Positions 8,497 to 15,761 of a stretch of 56,412 nt of DNA are shown here, piece by piece. The stretch lies in assembly GCA_903834285.1 (NCBI GenBank), contig CAILIO010000327.1, forward strand, positions 1-56,412, written 5' to 3'. This DNA comes from an uncultured Sphingomonadales bacterium. GTDB taxonomy: Bacteria > Pseudomonadota > Alphaproteobacteria > Sphingomonadales > Sphingomonadaceae. Position 1 is the first letter of the stretch. Each line of letters begins with the position of its first letter. The position numbers and the translations under genes are program-made. Below the pieces are notes generated by a model. That model had not been told where the DNA came from. It saw only the letters and a list, made by a program, of their open reading frames with translations, and did no database searches.

Positions 8497-10181
8497 CCAC
8501 TCCGCCCGCGTCGCCCGCCGCAGAGGATGCGGCGCTGGCGCTGCGCGCCTTTGCGCTCTGGCCAGCCGGTTTTGGGGGCCTATGGCTGCGCGGCCCCGGC
8601 CCCGCGCGTGATGCGCTGGTGGAGCGGCTGGGCAGCACAGTGCGCCTGAAGCGCATGCCGGCGCATATCGACAGCGAACGCCTGCATGGCGGGATCGACC
8701 TTGCCGCCAGCCTCGCCGCTGGGCGCAGCGTGTTGCGATCCGGCTTTCTGGAGGAAGCGCGCGGCGCGATTGTGCTGGCGCCGCTGGCGGAGCGGATTAC
8801 CGCCTCGCTCGCGGGCAGCGTGGCGCAGGCGCTCGATCATGCGGATACGGCGGAGCGCTTTGGCCTCGTCCTGCTCGACGACGGGGCAGAGCATGACGAA
8901 GTGCCGCCGCTCAGCCTGACCGAGCGCGTGGCGTTTGCGTGCGATCTGGGCAATGCCGCTCCGGCGGGCTTCGATGCGACCGAACTGCCCGCCCCCCTCG
9001 CCTCACCCGCTGAAATCCCGGTCTGCAGCGCAGAGGGGCTGGAGGCGCTTGCTGCCGTCTCGCTTGCGCTAGGGGTCGATTCCGGCCGGGCGCTGCGCTT
9101 CGCCGCGCTGGCCGCCGGTGCCAGCGCGCGGCTGGCCGGGCGGGAGACCGTGCGCGAAAGCGACCTTGCTGCCGCCGCACGGCTGGTGCTCGCCCCGCGC
9201 GCAACACGCCTTCCGCCGCCGCCGCCCGAGGACAACGCCGAACCGCCCCCTCCTCCCCCGCCGCCGCAGGACAGCGATGCCGATACGCCCGGCGATGAGG
9301 AGCAGGAGGACAATGGCAAGCCCGATCCCGATCAGCTGATCGAGGCCGCTGCCGCTGCGATCCCGCCGGGCCTCCTCGAGGCGCTCGCCGCCGGTCGCAC
9401 CCGGCGCGGTGCGGGGAGTGGGGGTGGTGCGCGTCATCTCTCACCGCTGCGGGGCCGCCCGCTGGCGGCACGGCAGGGCCTGCCACGTGGCGGCGCCAGG
9501 CTCGCGCTGATCGACACGCTGCGGGCCGCCGTGCCGTGGCAGGCGCTGCGGCGGGCGGAAGGCGATGCGCTTACGGGCCTGCGCATCATGAAGGACGATG
9601 TGCGCGTCCGCCGGTTCGAGGCGCGCAGCGCTTCGGTCACGATCTTTGCGGTCGATGCCTCGGGCTCGGCGGCTTTCACGCGGCTGGCCGAAGCGAAGGG
9701 CGCGGTCGAGCTGCTGCTCGCGCAGGCCTATGTGAAGCGGACGGAAGTCGCGCTTGTCGCGTTCCGAGGGAGCGAGGCGCAATTGCTGCTGCCGCCCACC
9801 CGCTCGCTGACCCGGGCGCGGCGGGCGCTGAGCGAACTGCCAGGCGGCGGCGGTACCCCGCTCGCAGCTGGACTTTCGATGGTCTGCACCCTCGGCACCG
9901 GCCTCACGCGGCGCGGCTATACGCCGCTGCTGGTGCTGCTGACCGACGGGCGTGGCAATATCGCGCTCGATGGCGGCACCAACCGCGCGACGGCGACCGA
10001 GGATGCCATGAAGGCCGGGCGCGCGATCGCCACGGCAGGGCTTGCCGGGGTGGTGATCGACATTTCGCCCCGCCCCCGCCCCGAAGCCGCCGCCATCGCC
10101 TCTGCCATGCGCGCGCGCTACGTGCCGCTGCCGCAGGCAAGCGCCGCGACGCTCAGCAAGGTGATCGGCGCTCTGACATGA
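8493..10181 (+). CDS. bchD: Magnesium chelatase subunit D
   Basis: BchD forms the second ring of the Mg-chelatase motor and bridges BchI to BchH. The 562-residue protein has a degenerate N-terminal AAA+ module without a good Walker A motif. A very proline-rich and acidic linker follows, near residues 245-285 (PPPPPPPPQDSDADTPGDEE). The C-terminal von Willebrand A domain has the MIDAS motif DASGSAAFTR and LTDGRGN. This is the standard BchD architecture. It overlaps bchI by 4 nt and is followed 10 nt later by bchO. Confidence 0.96.
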   Translation: MTTPPASPAAEDAALALRAFALWPAGFGGLWLRGPGPARDALVERLGSTVRLKRMPAHIDSERLHGGIDLAASLAAGRSVLRSGFLEEARGAIVLAPLAERITASLAGSVAQALDHADTAERFGLVLLDDGAEHDEVPPLSLTERVAFACDLGNAAPAGFDATELPAPLASPAEIPVCSAEGLEALAAVSLALGVDSGRALRFAALAAGASARLAGRETVRESDLAAAARLVLAPRATRLPPPPPEDNAEPPPPPPPPQDSDADTPGDEEQEDNGKPDPDQLIEAAAAAIPPGLLEALAAGRTRRGAGSGGGARHLSPLRGRPLAARQGLPRGGARLALIDTLRAAVPWQALRRAEGDALTGLRIMKDDVRVRRFEARSASVTIFAVDASGSAAFTRLAEAKGAVELLLAQAYVKRTEVALVAFRGSEAQLLLPPTRSLTRARRALSELPGGGGTPLAAGLSMVCTLGTGLTRRGYTPLLVLLTDGRGNIALDGGTNRATATEDAMKAGRAIATAGLAGVVIDISPRPRPEAAAIASAMRARYVPLPQASAATLSKVIGALT

Positions 10182-10191
10182 CGACTTTGGC

Positions 10192-11079
10192 ATGAGCAAG
10201 CCGCTTGTCTGGGAAACCGACGGGCGCGATTGGCCGCACCGCGCGGCCAGCCGGTTTGTCACGGCGGGGCCCCTCACATGGCATGTGCAGGAAATGGGCT
10301 TAGAGAATCAGGGCGGGCTGACCGTGGTGCTGCTCCACGGCACGGGCGCTGCCACGCACAGCTGGCGCCATCTGATGCCGCTGCTGGCTGAGGACCACCG
10401 CGTAATCGCGATGGACCTGCCGGGCCACGGATTTACGCGCGGCCGCCCGGCTGGCGGGTTGAAGCTGCCCGGCATGGCTACCGCTGTGGCCGCACTTCTC
10501 GCCAAGCTTGAGGTTCGTCCCGCGAGGCTGATCGGTCATTCGGCCGGCGCTGCCATCGCGCTGCAGATGGTGCGCAGCGGCCTCGATGTGCCCGAGGTCA
10601 CCGGCCTCAGTGCGGCCCTTTCGCCGTTTCCCGGGTTCTTCGCGCCGTTGTTTCAGGGGCTCGCCCGTGCGCTCGTGCTCAATCCGCTGGTGCCGCGTCT
10701 CTTTGCCGCCAGTGCGCGCACTTCGGGCGATACCGGGCGGCTGCTTGTCCGTTCGACCGGTTCGCACATCGATGCCGAAGGCGTGCGGTGCTACGCCATG
10801 CTGCTCGGCAACGCGCTGCATTGCCGCGGCGCGCTGGAAATGATGGCGGGATGGGATCTCGCCAGCCTGCAGCGCGAGCTGCCCAAGGTCGCGGCGCGGG
10901 TGCGCCTGATCCACGGCGCGAAGGACGCTGCCGTACCGACCAGTTCGGTCGAGCAGGCGGTGCGCTTGCTGCCGCAGGGAGAGCTCAGTGTGCTTGCAGG
11001 CCTTGGCCACCTGGCGCACGAAGAGCGGGCGGATCTTGTCGCGGAGGCCATTGCTGCCACTGCGGCGGTCCATGCTTGA
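10192..11079 (+). CDS. bchO: BchO alpha/beta hydrolase of the Mg-chelatase operon
   Basis: This 295-residue alpha/beta-hydrolase has the oxyanion segment VVLLHGTGAATHSWRH, the nucleophile elbow GHSAGAAIA and a late histidine in LAGLGHLAHEE. It is named BchO from its constant place after bchID. Its exact reaction is not settled, and a role as a putative Mg-chelatase accessory protein is commonly assigned. The start 10192 follows the bchD stop by 10 nt. The gene is followed by a small membrane peptide gene with an excellent ribosome binding site. Confidence 0.92.
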   Translation: MSKPLVWETDGRDWPHRAASRFVTAGPLTWHVQEMGLENQGGLTVVLLHGTGAATHSWRHLMPLLAEDHRVIAMDLPGHGFTRGRPAGGLKLPGMATAVAALLAKLEVRPARLIGHSAGAAIALQMVRSGLDVPEVTGLSAALSPFPGFFAPLFQGLARALVLNPLVPRLFAASARTSGDTGRLLVRSTGSHIDAEGVRCYAMLLGNALHCRGALEMMAGWDLASLQRELPKVAARVRLIHGAKDAAVPTSSVEQAVRLLPQGELSVLAGLGHLAHEERADLVAEAIAATAAVHA

Positions 11080-11093
11080 GAAGGAGGCAGTGC

Positions 11094-11231
11094 GTGGCTC
11101 AGAACTTTGGATGGATCGAAATGGTCGTGTTCGGCGGGGTCGCGCTCTCGCTCGGCGTGTGGCAGCTCATCTCGGTCAACCGCGAGATTGCGCGCGACAA
11201 GGCGAAGAAGGACGCTGCGACGAAGGACTGA
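11094..11231 (+). CDS. Small single-pass membrane protein (45 aa) after bchO
   Basis: This short gene is hidden in the ORF track inside a longer shadow frame. It has a near-perfect Shine-Dalgarno AAGGAGG (11081-11087), 6 nt before a GTG start, and ends 4 nt before the convergent crtC stop. The peptide has one hydrophobic helix (MVVFGGVALSLGVWQLISV) followed by a lysine-rich tail (DKAKKDAATKD), predicting an inner-membrane anchor with a charged cytoplasmic end. I recognise no family with certainty. Its position in the bchIDO unit suggests a small accessory to pigment synthesis or assembly. Confidence 0.7.
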   Translation: MAQNFGWIEMVVFGGVALSLGVWQLISVNREIARDKAKKDAATKD

Positions 11232-11235
11232 TCGG

Positions 11236-12375
11236 TCAGCGGCGCGATCTCGGCATCCGGTGCGGGATCAATTGCTGCACGATGGGTGAGCAGAAGCGGT
11301 CGAGCGAAAGCGTTTCCTGCATCGCCACCACCGGCTCGCCATAGAGCCGCGCATGCAGCGTCGAGCGGGTGTAGAAGGGCGAATCCTCCCAGGTCCGCCG
11401 CACCGTGGCATGGCCGCGATCCGCGCGGGTGACCCGTTCCATCTGCCACATCGTGTTGGGCAGCGGCGCGGTCGGCGGCAATTCGGCCTCGTGCGGAATT
11501 CCGGCGCAATCGAAGCGTAGCGCGCTCGCAAAGGTCGAGCCGTCGCGGCGCTTCCCTTCGTAGAACACCGCGACATCCTTGCCGAGGTGCGCGCGCGACC
11601 AGTGCCAGACGCGAAAGCCCTCCTCGAGCGACTCCGCGCCGCGGTTGGAATCGAGGTAGGCGCTGCCCTTCCAGCTGAGCTCCGGCGCCTGCATCTCGAC
11701 CGAAATGCGCGCGCGCGGGGCAAGGCAGTGCCACAGATGCTTGCCCGCCGGGTCGAGCGCGAAGGCCTCGGTGTTGAGCATTTCGGGCCAGACCTTGATC
11801 TGCCCCGACACGCGGCGGCGGAAGGGGTTCAAGATCCGCTTGTCGAGCTCTTCGATGTCGATGATCAGACAGTCCCCCGCCCAGCGCACCGAACTGGGCC
11901 CGATCGCGAACTGGTCCGCCTCGGGCTTCACCGCGTGCTCGCCCCGCTCGGTCATCGTCCAGCGCGCCTTGGGGCCATAGAGCGCGACGTTGAGCGCGCA
12001 GTGATCGAGCGGGTTTCCGCGTCCGGACCGCTTGAAATAGGGTGAGAACACGCTGCCGATAAAGGCGATCAAGGTGAGGCCGTGCTGGCCGTCATCGCTC
12101 AGCGCATCGACATACCACCAGCTGTAGCCGCCCGCCTGCACCGGCGCATCGAAGCGGGGATGCGCATCGCTGTCGCGGCTACCTGGCGCGCGCATCAGCC
12201 GGTCGTCCTCGCCGCGATCGAGCAAGGCCCAGGGATCGGGGGCCAGCGGCGCGGGCGGCAGGGCGCCGTTCATCCGCGCAATGCCCTTCCACAGCGCGGG
12301 CCATTGCTCTGCCGCCTCAGGGCCGCTGTCCTTGAACCGCAGCATACCATCTGCGTGGGTCTCGCCTCGCCACAT
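11236..12375 (-). CDS. crtC: Carotenoid 1,2-hydratase (hydroxyneurosporene synthase)
   Basis: CrtC adds water across the terminal 1,2 double bond of acyclic carotenoids, making 1-hydroxy carotenoids of the spheroidene/spirilloxanthin type. The 379-residue protein has the family segments FDAPVQAGGYSWWYVDALSDDG, FIGSVFSPYFKRSGRGNP, HCALNVALYGPKARWTMTERG and SYKGSAYLDSN-like WKGSAYLDSNRGAE. A GGGAG site precedes ATG 12375. It is transcribed opposite to crtF and bchIDO and converges on the 45-aa gene. Neighbouring crtD, usual in related clusters, is missing. Confidence 0.93.
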   Translation of the reverse strand: MWRGETHADGMLRFKDSGPEAAEQWPALWKGIARMNGALPPAPLAPDPWALLDRGEDDRLMRAPGSRDSDAHPRFDAPVQAGGYSWWYVDALSDDGQHGLTLIAFIGSVFSPYFKRSGRGNPLDHCALNVALYGPKARWTMTERGEHAVKPEADQFAIGPSSVRWAGDCLIIDIEELDKRILNPFRRRVSGQIKVWPEMLNTEAFALDPAGKHLWHCLAPRARISVEMQAPELSWKGSAYLDSNRGAESLEEGFRVWHWSRAHLGKDVAVFYEGKRRDGSTFASALRFDCAGIPHEAELPPTAPLPNTMWQMERVTRADRGHATVRRTWEDSPFYTRSTLHARLYGEPVVAMQETLSLDRFCSPIVQQLIPHRMPRSRR

Positions 12376-12407
12376 GGTTCAATCTCCCATGCCCCACATG
12401 CGGGGCT

Positions 12408-12425
12408 TGTGCAGGATGATTGACG
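12408..12425 (+). promoter_or_regulatory. Near-match PpsR box between crtC and crtF
   Basis: TGT-GCAGGATGATTG-ACG differs from the TGT-N12-ACA consensus only in the last base. It lies 13 nt from the perfect box at 12439-12456 instead of the usual 8 nt. It is nearer the crtC start and may regulate that side. Confidence 0.4.
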
Positions 12426-12438
12426 CATTGCTCCTAAA

Positions 12439-12456
12439 TGTCCAATGTAATTGACA
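12439..12456 (+). promoter_or_regulatory. Consensus PpsR operator, crtC/crtF intergenic
   Basis: TGT-CCAATGTAATTG-ACA is an exact TGT-N12-ACA PpsR/CrtJ site. It lies between the divergent crtC and crtF and ends one base before the crtF ATG. PpsR represses carotenoid and bch genes under oxygen and light, so repression of both genes is expected. A further dyad, GACAT-AT-GA-AT-ATGTC (12453-12468), overlaps its right edge. Confidence 0.75.
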
Positions 12457-12457
12457 T

Positions 12458-13636
12458 ATGAATATGTCCACCAGACTGGATTTGCCCCAAAGGGTCGGGC
12501 TCAAGGAACGCTGGATCGGCTGGCGCAACCGTCTCTTGATGAGCCCGAAGTTCCAGCAATGGAGCGCCGCCTTCCCGCTCACCCGGCCGATCGTGCGCTC
12601 CCGCGCGCGGCGGGCTTTCGATCTGGTGGCCGGGTTTGCTTATGCTCAGGTGCTAACCGCCTGCGTGGAGAGCGGCTTGCTGGACCTGCTGGCCGAGGGC
12701 GCCTGCGACACGGCAACCGCCGCCAACCGTGCCGGGCTCGGCGTTCCTGCGACCGAGCGCCTGCTGCGCGCTGCCGCCTCGCTGGGCGTCGCCGAATCGC
12801 TCCCGGGCGGGCGCTGGACACTGGGGATGGATGGCGCCGCGCTGCAGTGCAATCCCGGCGCGCGGGCGATGATCCGGCACCACGCGCTGCTCTATACCGA
12901 TCTCGCCAATCCGCTGGCGCTGCTGCGCGCGGACCGCAAGGAACCGACCGCGCTCTCGGAATTCTGGACTTATGCGCGGGCAAGCGCGACCGGCGCCGTC
13001 CCGCCCGGGCGGCAGGGTGATGCCGAAAACGAGCCCGCCGCAGCGGCCTATTCCGCGCTCATGGCCGCCTCGCAGGCGATGGTCAGCGAGCAGTTGGTCG
13101 CGGCCTATAAATTCAGCCGGCACAAGGCGATGCTCGATGTCGGCGGCGGCACAGGTGCCTTCGTCCGTGCGGTGGGCATGGCCGCGCCGGCACTGCGACT
13201 CGGCCTGTTCGATCTGCCCGATGTCGTGGCGGGCGCAGAAACGACACTAGGCCGCGACGCGCTGATCGCGCCACGCCTGACCCTGCACAAGGGCAGCTTC
13301 CTCCACGATCCGCTGCCCACCGGCCATGACCTCATCACGCTCGTGCGAATCCTGCACGATCATGACGACGAACCGGCGCTGCGCATCCTGCGCGCCGTGC
13401 GGGCCGCGCTGCCGCCCGGCGGCACGCTGCTGATCGGCGAGCCGATGGCAGGCGCTGCCGGCGGCGCGGCGATGGGCGATGCCTATTTCGGGCTCTACCT
13501 CTGGGCGATGGGATCGGGGCGCCCACGCCGTCCGGCAGAGCTGGGAGCGATGCTGCGCAGCGCCGGTTTTGCAAGCTGGAAGGCGCTTCCCACGCACCTC
13601 CCGCTGGTCTGCGGCGCGATCGTCGCGCGTGTCTGA
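12458..13636 (+). CDS. crtF: Hydroxyneurosporene-type carotenoid O-methyltransferase
   Basis: CrtF methylates the 1-hydroxyl of acyclic carotenoids with S-adenosylmethionine. The 392-residue protein has the N-terminal dimerisation region (FDLVAGFAYAQVLTACVESG) and a class I methyltransferase domain with LDVGGGTGAFVRAVG and LVRILHDHDDEPALRILR, as in acetylserotonin-type O-methyltransferases. Its position before bchC fixes the crtF call. The ATG at 12458 (or 12464) lies next to a PpsR box with no Shine-Dalgarno sequence visible. The N-terminal LKERWIGWRNRLL segment is conserved, so a much later start is unlikely. Confidence 0.92.
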   Translation: MNMSTRLDLPQRVGLKERWIGWRNRLLMSPKFQQWSAAFPLTRPIVRSRARRAFDLVAGFAYAQVLTACVESGLLDLLAEGACDTATAANRAGLGVPATERLLRAAASLGVAESLPGGRWTLGMDGAALQCNPGARAMIRHHALLYTDLANPLALLRADRKEPTALSEFWTYARASATGAVPPGRQGDAENEPAAAAYSALMAASQAMVSEQLVAAYKFSRHKAMLDVGGGTGAFVRAVGMAAPALRLGLFDLPDVVAGAETTLGRDALIAPRLTLHKGSFLHDPLPTGHDLITLVRILHDHDDEPALRILRAVRAALPPGGTLLIGEPMAGAAGGAAMGDAYFGLYLWAMGSGRPRRPAELGAMLRSAGFASWKALPTHLPLVCGAIVARV

Positions 13637-13726
13637 CCCGGCCCTTAGGCCCTCTCGCGCGTCAATCTCCAAAACGGACCATCGGCGATGCTGCACAGCT
13701 TGTCGCAGGCCCAACTTCGACAAAAG

Positions 13727-13744
13727 TGTAGTGCCGAGTTGACA
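13727..13744 (+). promoter_or_regulatory. Consensus PpsR operator upstream of bchC, first box
   Basis: TGT-AGTGCCGAGTTG-ACA is an exact TGT-N12-ACA box. Its right end TTGACA could be a -35 hexamer, with TAAGCT 16 nt later as a -10. It is 8 bp from a second box, the tandem spacing known for bchC-type operators in Rhodobacter, and controls the bchCXYZ-puf unit. Confidence 0.78.
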
Positions 13745-13752
13745 CTCATTCA

Positions 13753-13770
13753 TGACAATGTAAGCTGACA
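13753..13770 (+). promoter_or_regulatory. Near-consensus PpsR operator upstream of bchC, second box
   Basis: TGA-CAATGTAAGCTG-ACA has one mismatch (TGA for TGT). It lies exactly 8 bp after the first box, so a PpsR tetramer could bind both. It would cover the likely -10 element. Confidence 0.65.
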
Positions 13771-13833
13771 CTCGGAAAGTCCTCCAGACCGCACGGCATG
13801 CCGTGTGGCGAAGGGCTGAGGGGAAAAGTGGTC

Positions 13834-14769
13834 GTGGAAGCACTAGCGCTGATAATGGAGGCACCGGAGCAATTGGCTCTCAGGCCCCTCGCGCTTGATG
13901 CGCCGACCGGCTCCGACGTCGTCGTCGAAGTCCGCTGGAGCGGCATCAGCACCGGCACCGAAAAGCTGCTCTGGACAGGCAAGATGCCCATGTTTCCGGG
14001 CATGGGCTATCCGCTCGTACCCGGTTACGAATCGGTGGGCCGCGTGGTCGATGCCGGCCGCGATGCCTGGGCGCGAATCGGTGACTGGGTCTTCGTTCCG
14101 GGCGCGAGTTGCTTCCGCGATGCGCGCGGCCTCTTCGGCGGATCGGCCCGCCGCCTCGTCCTGCCCTCGGCCCGCGCGCTGACCATCGACGAGTCGTTGC
14201 AGGCTGACGGCGTGCTGTTTGCCCTCGCTGCAACTGCGCTTCATGCCCTCGATGGCGGCACCCTGCCCGATCTGATCGTCGGCCACGGCGTGCTGGGCCG
14301 CCTGCTCGCGCGCATCACGATGGCGCTCGGCGCGCCGCCGCCGACCGTGTGGGACACCGATCCGCTGCGCACCGCCGGGGCAATTGGCTACACGGTCATC
14401 ACCCCCGATGCCGATCCGCGCCGCAACTATCACTCGATCTGCGATGCCAGCGGCGATTCGAACATTCTCGATACGCTGATGGGGCGCCTCGCCCGCGGCG
14501 GGGAAATCAACCTTGCCGGTTTCTATGCGGACCGGCTGAACTTCGCTTTTCCGACCGCCTTCCGCGCCGAGGCCCGCATCCGCGTTGCCGCGGAATGGTG
14601 TCCGGGCGATCTTGACCGGACCCGCGAGCTCATAAGCTACGGCCGGCTCGACCTCAGCGGCCTCGTCACCGACGTGCGCCCCGCGAGCGAGGCGGCGGAC
14701 GCCTATCCTGCGGCCTTCACCGACCGCAACTGCCTGAAAATGGTTCTCGATTGGAGCAATTGCGCATGA
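13834..14769 (+). CDS. bchC: 3-hydroxyethyl bacteriochlorophyllide a dehydrogenase
   Basis: BchC oxidises the C3 1-hydroxyethyl group to the acetyl group of bacteriochlorophyllide a using NAD. The 311-residue protein is a short medium-chain dehydrogenase-like enzyme with WSGISTGTEKLLWTG, YPLVPGYESVGRVVDAG and a degenerate nucleotide-binding region around LIVGHGVLGRLLARI. I chose GTG 13834 because GAGGGG lies 10 nt before it and the following EALALIMEAPEQLAL matches the usual N-terminus. The ORF track's 13798 start lacks this support. It overlaps bchX by ATGA. Confidence 0.93.
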   Translation: MEALALIMEAPEQLALRPLALDAPTGSDVVVEVRWSGISTGTEKLLWTGKMPMFPGMGYPLVPGYESVGRVVDAGRDAWARIGDWVFVPGASCFRDARGLFGGSARRLVLPSARALTIDESLQADGVLFALAATALHALDGGTLPDLIVGHGVLGRLLARITMALGAPPPTVWDTDPLRTAGAIGYTVITPDADPRRNYHSICDASGDSNILDTLMGRLARGGEINLAGFYADRLNFAFPTAFRAEARIRVAAEWCPGDLDRTRELISYGRLDLSGLVTDVRPASEAADAYPAAFTDRNCLKMVLDWSNCA

Positions 14770-15761
14770 CGACTCTTGAAGCATCTGCGCGCGTCCAGGC
14801 CCTTCGCGACGAGGCCGCGATCGAGCCCGATGCGATCGTGCCGACCGAAGTGACCAAGGAAACGCAGATCATCGCGATCTACGGCAAAGGCGGCTCGGGC
14901 AAGAGCTTCGCGCTGTCCAACCTCAGCTACATGATGGCACAGCAAGGCAAGCGTGTGCTGCTGATCGGCTGCGATCCCAAGTCCGACACCACCTCGCTTC
15001 TGTTCGGCGGCAAGAGCTGCCCCACGATCATCGAGACCTCGGCGCGCAAGAAGCTGGCTGGCGAGGACGTGCGGATCGAGGACGTGTGCTTCCAGCGCGA
15101 CGGCGTCTTCGCCATGGAACTCGGCGGGCCCGAAGTCGGCCGCGGCTGTGGCGGGCGCGGCATCATCCACGGGTTCGAACTGCTCGAGAAGCTCGGCTTC
15201 CATGAGTGGGGCTTCGATTACGTGCTGCTCGATTTCCTCGGCGACGTGGTCTGCGGCGGCTTCGGCCTGCCGATTGCGCGCGACATGTGCCAGAAAGTCA
15301 TCGTCGTCGGTTCGAACGACCTCCAGTCGCTCTACGTTGCCAACAACGTTTGCAAGGCGGTCGAATATTTCCGCTCGATGGGCGGCAACGTCGGCGTCGC
15401 GGGCATGATCATCAACAAGGACGACGGCACTGGCGAAGCCAAGGCCTTTGCCGAGACGGTCGATATCCCGGTTCTCTGCGCAATCCCGGCGGACGAGGAT
15501 ATCCGCCGCAAATCCGCGAACTACCAGATCATCGGCCGGCCAGACAGCCAGTGGGGCAGCCTGTTCGAGGAACTGGCCGAGAACGTCGCCACTGCCCCGC
15601 CGCGCCGGCCCAAGCCGCTCGACCAGGACGGACTGCTCGGCCTGTTCTCGCCCGAGGATACCGGCGGCAACGTGACCCTGCTCCCCGCCACTCAGGCCGA
15701 CATGCGCGGTGGCAGCTTCGAACCCAAGGCTTCGCTGGAGGTCATCTACGATGACATCTGA
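14766..15761 (+). CDS. bchX: Chlorophyllide a reductase iron-sulfur ATPase subunit
   Basis: BchX is the nitrogenase-like reductase component of chlorophyllide a oxidoreductase, passing ATP-driven electrons from a shared 4Fe-4S cluster to BchYZ to reduce ring B. The 331-residue protein has the P-loop YGKGGSGKS, LLIGCDPKSDTTSLLFGG, the cluster cysteine in GCGGRGIIHGFE and a second in [15 protein letters not shown] 14766 overlaps the bchC stop, whereas the track's 14751 codon is TTG. Its 3' end overlaps bchY by 11 nt. Confidence 0.97.
   Translation: MTTLEASARVQALRDEAAIEPDAIVPTEVTKETQIIAIYGKGGSGKSFALSNLSYMMAQQGKRVLLIGCDPKSDTTSLLFGGKSCPTIIETSARKKLAGEDVRIEDVCFQRDGVFAMELGGPEVGRGCGGRGIIHGFELLEKLGFHEWGFDYVLLDFLGDVVCGGFGLPIARDMCQKVIVVGSNDLQSLYVANNVCKAVEYFRSMGGNVGVAGMIINKDDGTGEAKAFAETVDIPVLCAIPADEDIRRKSANYQIIGRPDSQWGSLFEELAENVATAPPRRPKPLDQDGLLGLFSPEDTGGNVTLLPATQADMRGGSFEPKASLEVIYDDI

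Noticed and set aside
12458-13636. Reading crtF as an acetylserotonin or secondary-metabolite O-methyltransferase
   Set aside because: The fold is shared, but the position between crtC and bchC and a PpsR box at its start make the carotenoid role much more likely.
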